From assembly GCA_009602725.1 (NCBI GenBank), contig WELB01000262.1, forward strand, positions 135,038 through 152,635: 17,598 nt of DNA, given 5' to 3'. A program made the translations under genes and the position numbers. Source of the stretch: Spirogloea muscicola. Its lineage: Eukaryota > Streptophyta > Zygnematophyceae > Spirogloeales > Spirogloeaceae. Of the stretch, positions 9,036 to 17,379 are shown in pieces (the first letter of the stretch is position 1; every line of letters begins with the position of its first letter). The notes beneath the pieces are model-generated. The model worked only from the letters and a program-made list of their open reading frames with translations. It made no database searches and was not told the DNA's origin.

Positions 9036-9600
9036 TGGAGAGCAGGTAGAGACTTGCCAGCAAGGTGGTTATTGTACTTCAAGATCGCGTCTGCGTAGCA
9101 TAGCTGCCCTCAGTAGTGCCAGGGCCCTATATTCAGAAGCCTTCGGTAAGTACGACATCCGTGAGGAGCTCTTGCACCTCCCAAGGAGACGCCCACCAGA
9201 CCAACACGCCTCTGGCCCAGTTCGAAGTTGTCGGGTTATCGGGCATCACCTGGTGCTATCCAGAGCCACTTGAAGTCCACCTCACGCACAATGCCATTCA
9301 CATTCATCACGGAAAAGGTTGTGAGAGCCCGTGCGCTGGCTGCTATTGGAACAGCTGAGCATGTCGGCAACAGTAGTCAAGGCTTCCTTCTCACTGAGCC
9401 ATGGAACTATTTACTTCTGTTTTTTATTGTAAATATATACTTCATTAAACACTTCGAAGCGTCTATCTCGAGTTAAAGTATTTGCTCTGTACTTTCAGTT
9501 TTTTTTTCATATTTATCGGGGCAATAGCTGTGAAGGGCCAGCGCAGAAATTTTGATTATGTCCGAGGGCACTAAGAAGTGCCACAAGTACACGGCTACCC
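9036..9600. other. Noncoding stretch with a repeat block near 9162
   Basis: I see no gene. GAGGAGCTCTTGCACCTCC and following AAGGAGACGCC (about 9161-9192) match the GAGGAGCTCTTGGCCA ... GGGGAGGCGCC block at 10247 and 10864. An AT-rich patch lies at about 9415-9460. Confidence 0.35.
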
Positions 9601-9624
9601 AACTGGGAATACTTATTTGTGCTC

Positions 9625-9718
9625 AAGAACCTCTAAATTAGCAGCTGCAAGTCGGAGCAGCTTGCAGACAAAAATTGTCACCTTGTCGAAAGGCAGCAGC
9701 CAAAGCACACCAGCCAAG

Positions 9719-9720
<2 letters not shown>
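9625..9720 (-). mobile_element. Degraded tail fragment on minus strand
   Basis: On the minus strand TTTCGACAAGGTGACAATTT matches TTTCGTCAGGGGGATAGTTT at 11054, and CTGCAAGCTGCTCCGACTTG matches CTGCAAGTTACTCCGACTTG at 6699. The frame reads FRQGDNF and then shifts before an SDL-like stretch, with a TAG where LTRG would be. It is a dead copy of the tail family, next to the AC microsatellite. Confidence 0.4.

Positions 9721-9767
<47 letters not shown>
9721..9767 (+). repeat. (AC)n microsatellite, about 23 units
   Basis: An uninterrupted AC dinucleotide run begins after AAGGC and ends at ACAGACTG. It is a simple sequence repeat; the Val-Cys and Thr-His tracts it produces in open frames are not real proteins. 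Confidence 0.98.
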
Positions 9768-9770
<3 letters not shown>

Positions 9771-9789
9771 TGAATGACCCATGCCAAGC

Positions 9790-10110
9790 AAAGGTAAGAG
9801 AAATAGCTCCTTCTGCAGATTGGACAGGTCAAAGGCCACTCAGTACCGCCGCGTCAGCAACTGGAAGTCGGCTAAGTGGGAGGCAGAGGAACGCCGCTGT
9901 GTGAGCCCCAGGCTGCAAGCGCACGACCAGCACGGCAGGTGCAAGGCAAGGAGTTAGGGCTGCTGGATCGACATCGGCAGACGCATTTTGTAGTACGGCA
10001 CAAGACAGTGGCACGGAGCCTCCAGAAAGTGCTGCACCCTGCTCGCATCGCTGCTGGTCAGCTTGAGAGGCCAGCGGCACAAGTGACGAGGCTCACCGAC
10101 CCCTGAACAC
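9790..10110. repeat. Diverged long repeat, member 2
   Basis: This is the partner of 8640-9035. Collinear shared blocks include AGTGCTGCACC and a stretch ending in TCACCGACC. Similarity is patchy, as expected for an old duplication or two copies of an old interspersed element. No intact frame is recognised. Confidence 0.35.
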
Positions 10111-10199
10111 GTTCGTGGCCAGCAGGTTGAAATTTTTGCCGGCAGAGTGGTCCTCGTGCTTATCTTTACTTATCTGCTCGGCCACCTTCACAGCACGGC

Positions 10200-11250
10200 T
10201 GGCCTCAGGATTGACAGGGCACTTTTAACAGGATCTCTTAGTCCTTGAGGAGCTCTTGGCCATCACTGGGGAGGCGCCAGAATTGACAGGGCTCTTCTAA
10301 CAGGATCTCCGGGTAACTACTGAGTGGTCCATCCTCCCCCCGTTCTTCATAGCATCTTCAGGCCCCTTCGTAGCTGCTAAGCGCTTTAGGCCCCTCCGTC
10401 ATTTGGCCCCTTTAAACCTTTGTCAATTCTTTTCGGGCTGCCAGCCACCAGTTTGTGTCCGCGCTTCCTCTTTCGGGCTGGCTTTTCACAGCCCTTGCCC
10501 TCTATGGGCGAGGACTTTCTTCTTTCTTGCCCCCTTTGGGAGTGCCACTTCTTCGAGCTTTGGCGGCGGCCTCCGGCTTCCGTCAGAGCGACGTCTTTCC
10601 ACCAGCTAGCTACTCGGATCTGCATCTCCTGTCTAGAGATTACTGAGCGTTCCCTGGCTGATGTCTTAGTCCTAGTCGTTCGCACTCAAGCTCCCTCAGA
10701 CCTTGTCCATTCTTTTGGGCTGGCCTTTCCCAGCCACCAGTCAATCTGGCCGCGCTTTCTCTTTTCTAACAGGATCTCCTAGGAAAAAAGACGTCCTTGA
10801 GGTCTTGTCCATTCTTTTTGGGCTGGCCTTTTCTAGCCATTCTCTATGGGCGAGCAATTTCTTGAGGAGCTCTTGGCCACCTACTGGGGAGGCGCCAGGC
10901 ACCTGACGTGTAAGACACGCCTTGTTCAAGAGAGTCCCCTGACTAGAGGTTACTGAGAGTCCCCTTGCTGTTGTCTTAGTATTTAGCACTCCGGCTCCTT
11001 CAAATACCTTGTCCACTTTGGGCTGGCCTCTCACAGCTGCGGCCTCCAGCTTTCGTCAGGGGGATAGTTTTCCGGCAGCTACACTGTCGGATCTGAGGCT
11101 CCTCACTCGTAGCTACTGAGTGAACCATCCTCCCCCTGTTCTGAACTAGCATCTTCGGGCCCCTTCGTAGCTGCTAGACGCTTGTAGGCCTCTCGGGACC
11201 TTTGTCACATCTTTTTCGGCTGGCTTTTCGCAGCCCTTGCCCCCATTGAG
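10200..11250 (+). mobile_element. Tandem cluster of hairpin/LTRGY-tail units
   Basis: The same parts recur in order. CCTTGTCCATTCTTTT-like leaders occur at 10417, 10701, 10804, 11007 and 11199. Stem-loops occur at 10475-10494 (GGGCTG/CAGCCC), 10718-10735 (GGCTGG/CCAGCC), 10821-10838 (GGCT/AGCC), 11022-11037 (GCTG/CAGC) and 11218-11235 (GGCTG/CAGCC). ATGGGCGAG occurs at 10504 and 10846, and GAGGAGCTCTTGGCCA at 10247 and 10864. C-terminal tails occur at 10606-10645 (SDLHLLSRDY stop), 10939-10956 (PLTRGY stop) and 11087-11119 (SDLRLLTRSY stop). AACAGGATCTC occurs three times (about 10228, 10300, 10768). The two clearest stop codons lie about 310 bases apart. The units are truncated, rearranged and dead. 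I read them as stacked 3' ends of one element family, but satellite-like amplification is an alternative. Confidence 0.5.
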
Positions 11251-12345
11251 AAAAATGCGTGTGTATTAAGATGATAAAGGGCCATGTGTGGCCAAGTACA
11301 AGGCAAGCACACTGACAAATGTACGTCATCTGCTGCTAAGCTGACCCGCTCAAAAACCACGAGTCAGCACATAGAGTTCGCTAATGGATGTCCGAATACC
11401 GGACGGCAATTGACAAGCTCTTGAGCTACCAGCTAATGCTCGACCAGCTTTCTGATGCAACGCATGAGCCTGAGCTCGCTGCAGACAAGCGGACACTCGA
11501 CGACGCAAGAATGACAAGTAGGCTGCCGGCATGCTCATCTGAGCTGGAAGCATATCCTCACGTCGAGCGTATCCCAAGCTTGCAATATTCTGCAGTACGG
11601 TGTGGAAGCGAGGGCCCATGCAGCCAAAAGTGTCGATTGCCGCTGGTAGGAGGTGATCGCTGCGGGGGTAGTCAGAGTAGTGGCGGAGCTTTCTCTGCTC
11701 AGCACCTCTCACTGCGTGGCCAGCAGTGTGCCTCGAAGCGGAACTCTTGTATGCCTCCGTCACCACCACATCCTCCACCAAGACGCGTGGGCCACCGCCA
11801 GGTTGTACACCCACAATGTCCACGGTGCGACGGTGATGGCGTCCCTGGAAATCCGTGGTGATGGGCATTACATTGCTTACTTCCACAATGGCGCGGTAGT
11901 CGGCGTCGCGCTTCAGGCCCGCCAGGGTGTCCCGTAGGAGGTTACAGACGCCCACCACCTCTGAGCCTGTGGGACACCGCAGCATGTGGGTGGCAAGGTC
12001 TCCGCCCTCCGCACGGAAGCCGCACTCATACTGTCACTCCAATCAGGCAGGTCGGGGGTAGGCCGAGGAACAGCTGCAGAAGCGCCCGGAATGCCTCGGA
12101 GCTGATTCTGAAAGCGTTGTGGATGGCGTGCGTTGTGAGCCAGTCCGTTGCCCCAGTTGTTGCGAGCGATGTGAGACGTGCCAGACTCCTTGGATTGGTC
12201 CTGATATCTGGCATCGTCCTCAGCGACTTGCGACGCTCGTCCTCAACTGCAGCAACGAGTCTGGCCTGTGCCGCTTTTTCCGGTGCTTGGGCCAGCGCTA
12301 AGAAGGGGGTGAGGAGGGGTTGCAGGGAGGGGAAGGAGCAGATAG
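11250..12345 (-). mobile_element. 5'-truncated non-LTR-type reverse transcriptase C-terminal fragment, copy B
   Basis: On the minus strand the frame reads AAQARLVAAVEDERR, ARLTSLATTGATDWLTTHAI, HNAFRISSEAFRALLQLFLG and stops at about 12026. After a frameshift it resumes with CGFRAEGGDLATHMLRC and runs open to TGA at about 11350. Visible parts are a Cys/His box, VVGVCNLLRD, TVDIVGVQPGG, VEDVVVTEAYK, IDTFGCMGPRF, LRRRVSACLQRAQAHALHQK and the tail SELYVLTRGF. The order resembles the segment after the reverse transcriptase in LINE-type proteins. Polymerase and endonuclease domains are absent, so it cannot move by itself. Relative to copy A it lacks 72 bp between two GACC tetramers. Its 3' UTR matches copy A and ends near the ATACACACGCATT tail (about 11257-11269). 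It is the least damaged coding copy in the window. Confidence 0.6.
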
Positions 12346-12450
12346 CTGGGAGTGCCACTTCTACCATGGGCGAGCACATCTCTCCTACTGGAAGCGTCAT
12401 CCAGGAGCCTAGCATCTCTGATATGTGGCTGCTTAGCAGGGGTTACTGAG
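12345..12450 (+). mobile_element. Right part of an interrupted tail unit (SDMWLLSRGY stop)
   Basis: GGGAGTGCCACTTCT at 12349 is identical to the block at 10538. It is followed by ATGGGCGAGCACATC and codons ending SISDMWLLSRGY with TGA at 12447-12449. The left part expected for this unit (leader, hairpin, CAGCCCTTGCC) lies at 11199-11250, on the far side of copy B. Copy B therefore appears to have inserted into it in opposite orientation. Confidence 0.45.
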
Positions 12451-12838
12451 TGATTCGTAGCTGCTTCGTTTCTTCATATCTTTGTCGGACGGCGGGCAGC
12501 GAAGCGGCGGCGACAAGTAGACGGCGCCCAGCACGGGCGAAGGTCACCGGAGCTGGCCGCGCCTCCGGCCGCCTCGTGGCGCCGAAGACCCGGGCCTGGG
12601 CTCGGAAAGACGCACCGAATCGCGCACCTCATTTCCAGCGCCTGCGCGCCTGCTCACGATACCATTTGGCCGCAAAGTGACCCCTTCCGCTCATTTGATT
12701 ATATATCGCGGGCGACCATCGAAGCCCCTGAGAAGCTGCCTTGGCCTATTCCCGGTTGCCAACTGCACCACTAGACGAGGCGGCGGGCAGGCCAGCGTTC
12801 TGTCAGCCGCCGTCGCCGCCGTCGCCGTTGCAGCCGCC
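12451..12838 (+). promoter_or_regulatory. Promoter and 5' leader of the methionine gamma-lyase gene, TATA at 12700
   Basis: This is CpG-rich sequence with one AT-rich break, GATTATATATCGCG. TATATAT at 12700-12706 is a good TATA box 133-139 bases before the start codon, so transcription would begin at about 12730 and leave a leader of about 110 bases. The leader is rich in GCC and CCGTCG repeats up to GCCGCCATGG. The promoter begins right after the repeat unit ending at 12450. Confidence 0.6.
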
Positions 12839-13001
12839 ATGGCCAGCAACCTGGAGCGCGAGGCTGTGGCCACCGCGCTGCGGAAGCTGGCAGCGTCGGA
12901 GGAGGGCCAGCCGCGGCCGCAGCGGCGGGCCGTGGCCTTCGACGGGCCCGGCCGCCACGACGGCCGCCGGTACGACGAGGAGGACGACGGGGGCCGCATG
13001 A

Positions 13002-13039
<38 letters not shown>

Positions 13040-16000
13040 GGCAACGACGAGGACCTGGAGGAGGAGCCCGAGGACACCGCCAGCCTCGGCAATGTGCCGC
13101 CGACGCCGTACCCCACGCCCGTGCGGTCGGCCATGGGCGGCAGCAGGGCGTCCAGCGCCTCGAGCAGCGGCAGGGCCCTGCGCAATTCCATCTCCGGCAA
13201 GAACAAGTCCAAGAGCCCGCTCTCCGACATCAGCCCCGCGTCGGAGTCGTCGCGCATGACGCCGTCCTCCAGCGCCGAGGGCCTCTCGGCACGCGGCGGC
13301 GTCGCCTTTGATCCCATGGAGGCCCTGGCTCGCGCCAGCCTCAAATTCGGCGAGTACCGCGGCGTCAACCCGTCCGTGGAGCGATCCAGCACGTACTCCT
13401 TTCTGAGTGCGGCTGCTATGGAGCGCACATTCCAAGATGAGCACGAAGCCGTCGACCAGGTGAAGTGGCTGCATGTCTGTACCCCACTGTATCTACTGAT
13501 TCTTCTAGCGCGAATCGGCGTGGCGATTCTTGTAGAGCTTGGCAGCAACATCAAGCGACAGAAGAGTGCTTATTGTCCAGCCTCTCAAAGATCCGCGTCA
13601 CTCATCCAGTAGATGGCACGTCCATTATGCAAGGCTTAGGAGCAAGCCTCAAAGAAGAGTAGAAGCTTTCGCTACAGAACTGCTCTAGGTTCATCCGCTC
13701 ACAAGCCAGCAAGGCACAAGCCAGGGCATCACTTGATGCTCTCAGTCCCCAACCCCCCCCCCCCCCCCTCGGCTCCCCCCCAATGTGGGTCAGCAGCTAA
13801 CACGGCCAATCGTTTTTGCTGCACCATCCTCAAGCCAACAAGCAGCACATCTCGTGCTTTCTCTTTCGAGCCGATCAAACCATTGACAGTGTCCTTTCTA
13901 AGTCTGCACCGCTGACCCCCACTGTTTGAGGAAGTCGCTGCTGAGAGCCCCTTCTAAGGAAATGTGGTCAGTGTTGCTGAGGTCGTCTGCTCAACATTCT
14001 TATGCAGGGTCTTTTCAGTTACAGTCGGCACCACAATCCAAACGTGTATCAACTGGCGCGGGGGCTGGCAGCCTTGGAAGGCACTGAGGCTGCTATCTGC
14101 ACGTCTAGCGGGATGGCAGCCATCAGTTCCGTTTTGATGCAGCTGCTCAGTGCTGGGGACCACCTTGTCGCTTCTTCCAAGCTTTATGGAGGCACTTACT
14201 GCTTTCTGAAAAACTTTGCACCAAGATTCAATATTCAGGTCTGGATGTTTCCTTTGACTTTCTTCCTCGCTTGCAAAGAAGACTTGTCGTAGAATGACAG
14301 TTTGAAATGACTGAGTAGGATGACAGAGTAGAACCTGTGCTATAGTTAGCATGCTTCTGTGTAGCATGAATAGGAGGCCCTGAGATCTTAGCAAGGAATG
14401 TACACCTTGAGAGTAGCAATGTTGGAGGCACTCAGGTCTTGGCAAGGAAAAGTACACTCCTACATTCTCAGAGCTGAGTATGTTATGCATAAGTACAGGA
14501 ACTATGGGGTTCAAGCATATGGTCCACAGTGCTAGAGAAGACAAATGGTCAGCATTTGGTAGAAGACTGACAATAAGCTTGGGAATCTTTGGCGAGGGAT
14601 GATAGATCTGTAACAATGTGCACTGTACTTTGAGAGGCAGGTCACCTTTGTCAATATTGGTGATTTTAAAGAGGTAGAAGGAGCTTTGTCTAAGGACAAG
14701 ACTAAAATTCTCTATTTTGAGACGTTATCAAATCCAAGCTTGACGATTGCAGATATTCCTAGTCTCTGCAGCATTGCCAAGAAGGTGAGGCTGGTATCCA
14801 CAGACTTGTGAAAGTGCATGATTGAAACAATGTAAGTCAGGCTGTATTTGGCAATCCTTAGCTGGCAAGTGTTGATTCATATGGAAGAGAAGAGGAATGG
14901 CTTTCTTGTAGCATCTCGCAGCATCTCGCATGATGCGAGATATCTTGAAGCAGTCTAATCCCTGCTGGCACAATATTGACATATGTCTTGTGCCTATCTT
15001 GGACAGGCAAATGTGAAGACTATTGTTGACAACACATTCACACCCCTCGTTTGCTCACCAGCCAAATGGGGAGTGGATATTGTTATCCACTCGCTCACTA
15101 AGTTTATAAGTGGTACTTCTGACATTGTTGCTGGCGCCATATGTGGCCCCAAGGTTTTGATCAATCAACTCACTGATCCCCACAGTGGGAGTCTTGTTGT
15201 ACTCGGTGGCACAATGGATGCCAATGTAAGTTAACCTTCTGTTCATGCCGGATTTTTCCTATGGACTTGCAGCTGCTTGTTTTAGTAAAAGGTAAATGCT
15301 GGTTGTCCACATTATTTAGTATCCGCTGAGGGGTATATACTGATGATTCTCACAATGTCTCAACCTCGACAGGTGGCTTGGGAAATCCAGGCTCGTCTTC
15401 CTCACCTGGGTCTCCGAATGAAGGAGCAGTCATCACGTGCTCTTGTCTTTGCTCGTCGCCTTAATAGGTGAGAGCCTCTACTCCCACCACGCAGTTCAGT
15501 GTGTGCCTCCAAGTGTTGAAGTAAATGCTTTCTGTAACACACTTCTTCGTATTATTTTTGAAGCTATTAAACTGCTGTTGAGAGCAAGGTCTTGGACAGC
15601 TGCATCTAAGGAGTTGGCATTGTGTTGGTGGCCACCATTTCCCATTTGCTACTATGCCACTTTCTGATGATGAAGTCTCCTGGCAACGAATCCTTGGTGC
15701 AGCTTAGGCTTTCCTGTCTTATATCCTGGCCTTACTTCACACCCTGGTCACGAAGTGTTTTCACGATTGAAGAATTCAGCCTACGGATATGGCGGGATGT
15801 TGGGGATTGATCTAGGCTCCAAGGAGAAGGCAAATTGCTTCATGGAGTGCTGCCAGAATGAGTCACGGTTTGGCATTCTAGGTGTCAGCCTGGGGTATCA
15901 CGAGACGCTTCTCTGCCGGCCTGCTGCGGGCGTGGCTAACGGTCTGAGCCCCGAGGAGCAGCAGAAGGCAGGCATCTCTGTGAGTCTTGTCAGGGTCAGT

Positions 16001-16099
16001 GTCGGTATCACTGGTTCCGTGGAGCAGCGGTGGGCCCAGCTGTTTGAGACACTGGTGTCGTTGCGCCTTGTTAAAGAGGGTTCTCATTGGGAAGAGTAG
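12839..16099 (+). CDS. MGL: Methionine gamma-lyase (PLP enzyme), 6 exons, 568 aa
   Basis: Coding exons 12839-13459, 14008-14238, 14641-14784, 15007-15225, 15373-15467 and 15703-16099 total 1707 bases, all with GT-AG introns. The first four introns are phase 0 and the last splits a Ser codon. The enzyme cleaves methionine to methanethiol, ammonia and 2-oxobutyrate, which can feed isoleucine synthesis; the Arabidopsis homologue is cytosolic. Visible PLP-fold motifs are YSRHHNP (212-218, Tyr and Arg for the phosphate of the neighbouring subunit), TSSGMAAISS (239-248), LYGGT with stacking Tyr267, ETLSNP, VDNTF with Asp340 for the pyridine nitrogen, HSLTKFISG with Schiff-base Lys364, and SLVRVSVG with substrate-binding Arg534. 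As recalled for plant MGLs, Gly replaces the bacterial active-site Cys after LYG. Residues 1-155 form an added low-complexity region: 11 consecutive Asp at 56-66, then Ser/Pro-rich sequence. The start is chosen for its GCCGCCATGG context; the in-frame ATG at 12677 lies upstream of the TATA box. Cystathionine gamma-synthase is a less likely relative. Confidence 0.92.
13004..13036 (+). repeat. (GAC)11 codon repeat in MGL exon 1
   Basis: Eleven perfect GAC codons give a poly-aspartate tract (residues 56-66) followed by more Glu and Asp. It is a coding microsatellite, likely to vary in length between individuals, and lies outside the catalytic fold. Confidence 0.95.
13753..13768 (+). repeat. Poly-C run in MGL intron 1
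   Basis: Sixteen consecutive C bases, followed shortly by another C-rich run, lie inside the 548-bp first intron (13460-14007). The run may vary in length and is prone to sequencing error. It does not touch the splice sites. Confidence 0.95.
14372..14461 (+). repeat. Imperfect direct repeat in MGL intron 2
   Basis: GGAGGCCCTGAGATCTTAGC followed by AAGGAATGTACACC at 14372 is repeated in diverged form as GGAGGCACTCAGGTCTTGGC followed by AAGGAAAAGTACACTCC at 14424. The spacing is 52 bp. It lies within the 402-bp intron 14239-14640. Confidence 0.6.
14923..14941. repeat. 9-bp perfect inverted repeat in MGL intron 3
   Basis: ATCTCGCAT, one G, then ATGCGAGAT form a perfect palindromic hairpin. A direct copy of GCATCTCGCA precedes it at 14911-14920. 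It lies in the intron 14785-15006, about 65 bases before the acceptor. No function is evident. Confidence 0.7.
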
Positions 16100-16704
16100 C
16101 TGACATGCTTGATCAACACATCACAGATGCGGTGATCAAGCCCGTTGTGCTTGCTCTAGAAGTTTGTTTGTTGCCTAGAACAGCTGATGGAAGTAGGTAG
16201 ATGTGCTCATACCATGTGTTCATGGGCAACTTTAGTGGGTCGAAGGCAGCATGGTAGACGACTTTGACCAGAATTCATTGCCATTAGTTGTACTTAAGTC
16301 ACATGCCCCCATGTTGTGGAGCTGTGCCACCTTTGATAGGTGACCTGGAACAGCCAAGTAGGACGATATGGCCAAGCTTCGTCAATTACAATCTGTGATA
16401 CACGACTTGTCATGACGATGCCACTTAGTGACTCGGACAGTTTTCTGGACAGTGTCTTCATAGTCCCTGTACAATCCTACAGAACTATGTAGCCGACTTA
16501 GTAATCTGACCAGTCGCTTGCCAGCTTCCCCATCTTACTTAACTTAGGCTACAAACATGCGCCTCAATTGTTTGCCGGCAGCCACTGATACCCATGCTCG
16601 TAATGCCTGGCGTGTTTGCTATGTGTCAGCTGCACCTATTGCATAAGCTCATGGGCGGCCCTACCACCGGGAAGCTACATACAGAGGCGGCTTGCAAGAG
16701 AGAG
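16100..16704. other. 3' flank of MGL, no gene seen
   Basis: This should include the 3' UTR. I find no AATAAA and no convincing TGTAA in the first few hundred bases, so the transcript end cannot be placed. No open frame here resembles a known protein. Confidence 0.4.
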
Positions 16705-16788
16705 TGCCCTTTCAAAGAGAATGCAGTGGCTGGAGATGCCCAGCCCTGCCCTTTCAAAGAGAATGCAGTGGCTGGAGATGCCCAACCC
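16705..16788 (+). repeat. Two-copy 42-bp tandem repeat
   Basis: A 42-bp unit beginning TGCCCTTTCAAAGAGAATGC is present twice head to tail (16705-16746, 16747-16788). I see one difference, CAGCCC versus CAACCC near the end. The unit is 14 codons long, so it stays open in frame, but there is no sign of a real gene around it. Confidence 0.9.
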
Positions 16789-17100
16789 ATTTGAGGGTAA
16801 TTGAGGTCTATATCAGAGGCTATAACAAAGAACGACGGATCAATCCAGCAAACGAAGATGCTAGATGTTGGCATTCTGAGGTGTCCTCGTCAACAGCCGC
16901 AACTTAATTTTATTCGCAGCTAGGAATGCCCCACCAAACTTACTTGGCTGCCGGTGTCCCAATTGAATGTCGTTGGCTGTTTAAGACCCTCCCTGCATGA
17001 CTGATGCTGCTCCATGGAGCACGTCTCATTGGACAAGGTGTAAGTCAGAGTTGCTTGCATCAGCGGAAACGAAATAGGAAGTCAAGCTCACACAAAGTGG
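16789..17100. other. Noncoding stretch, nothing recognised
   Basis: I see no gene, RNA or clear repeat between the 42-bp duplication and the hairpin modules. Confidence 0.35.
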
Positions 17101-17231
17101 GCGAGTGCTGAGAAGAGCCAGCCCGGAAGAGTTGAGAGAGTTGACAAGGTCCGAAGGTAACTGGAATGAAGTTGTTACAAAGGGGGGCATTGGTCAAGAA
17201 AGAGAAGCGCGGCCAGCCCAAATACAAGGAT
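17101..17231 (-). repeat. Two hairpin-module copies on minus strand
   Basis: On the minus strand, CCTTGTATTTGGGCTGGCC (17230-17212) runs into GCGCTTCTCTTTC, like GCGCTTTCTCTTTTC at 10752. Further along, ACCTTGTCAACTCTCTC and then GGGCTGG...CAGC (17150-17108) repeat the leader and a weak GCTG/CAGC stem. These are the only copies found on the far side of the MGL gene, so the family is dispersed and not confined to the central cluster. Confidence 0.4.
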
Positions 17232-17379
17232 GACAGGAGCCGCCCCGCGGATATCCAAAGCAATCCCTGCTTTGCATCTCAGAGGAGAGAAGGCAAAACA
17301 GCATCTCTTCAGAGTCGGGAGGCGACGTCGAAGCTTGCCAGTCCTGGAGGTGACTTTTGAGGCGGATTCTTGGGGGCGG

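Noticed and set aside
9578-9904. Open frames over the AC microsatellite
   Set aside because: The Thr-His and Val-Cys tracts are simple-repeat artefacts.
10200-11250. A CRISPR array or regular satellite
   Set aside because: Repeat parts differ in length and order, spacers are not uniform, and the context is a plant-type nuclear genome.
12677-12838. In-frame upstream start adding 54 residues to MGL
   Set aside because: The ATG at 12677 lies upstream of the TATATAT box, which would become coding; the ATG at 12839 has the ideal context.
12691-13554. 287-residue minus-strand open frame opposite MGL exon 1
   Set aside because: It is a shadow caused by high GC content; it contains poly-Ser from the GAC repeat and no domain, while the sense frame splices into a conserved enzyme.
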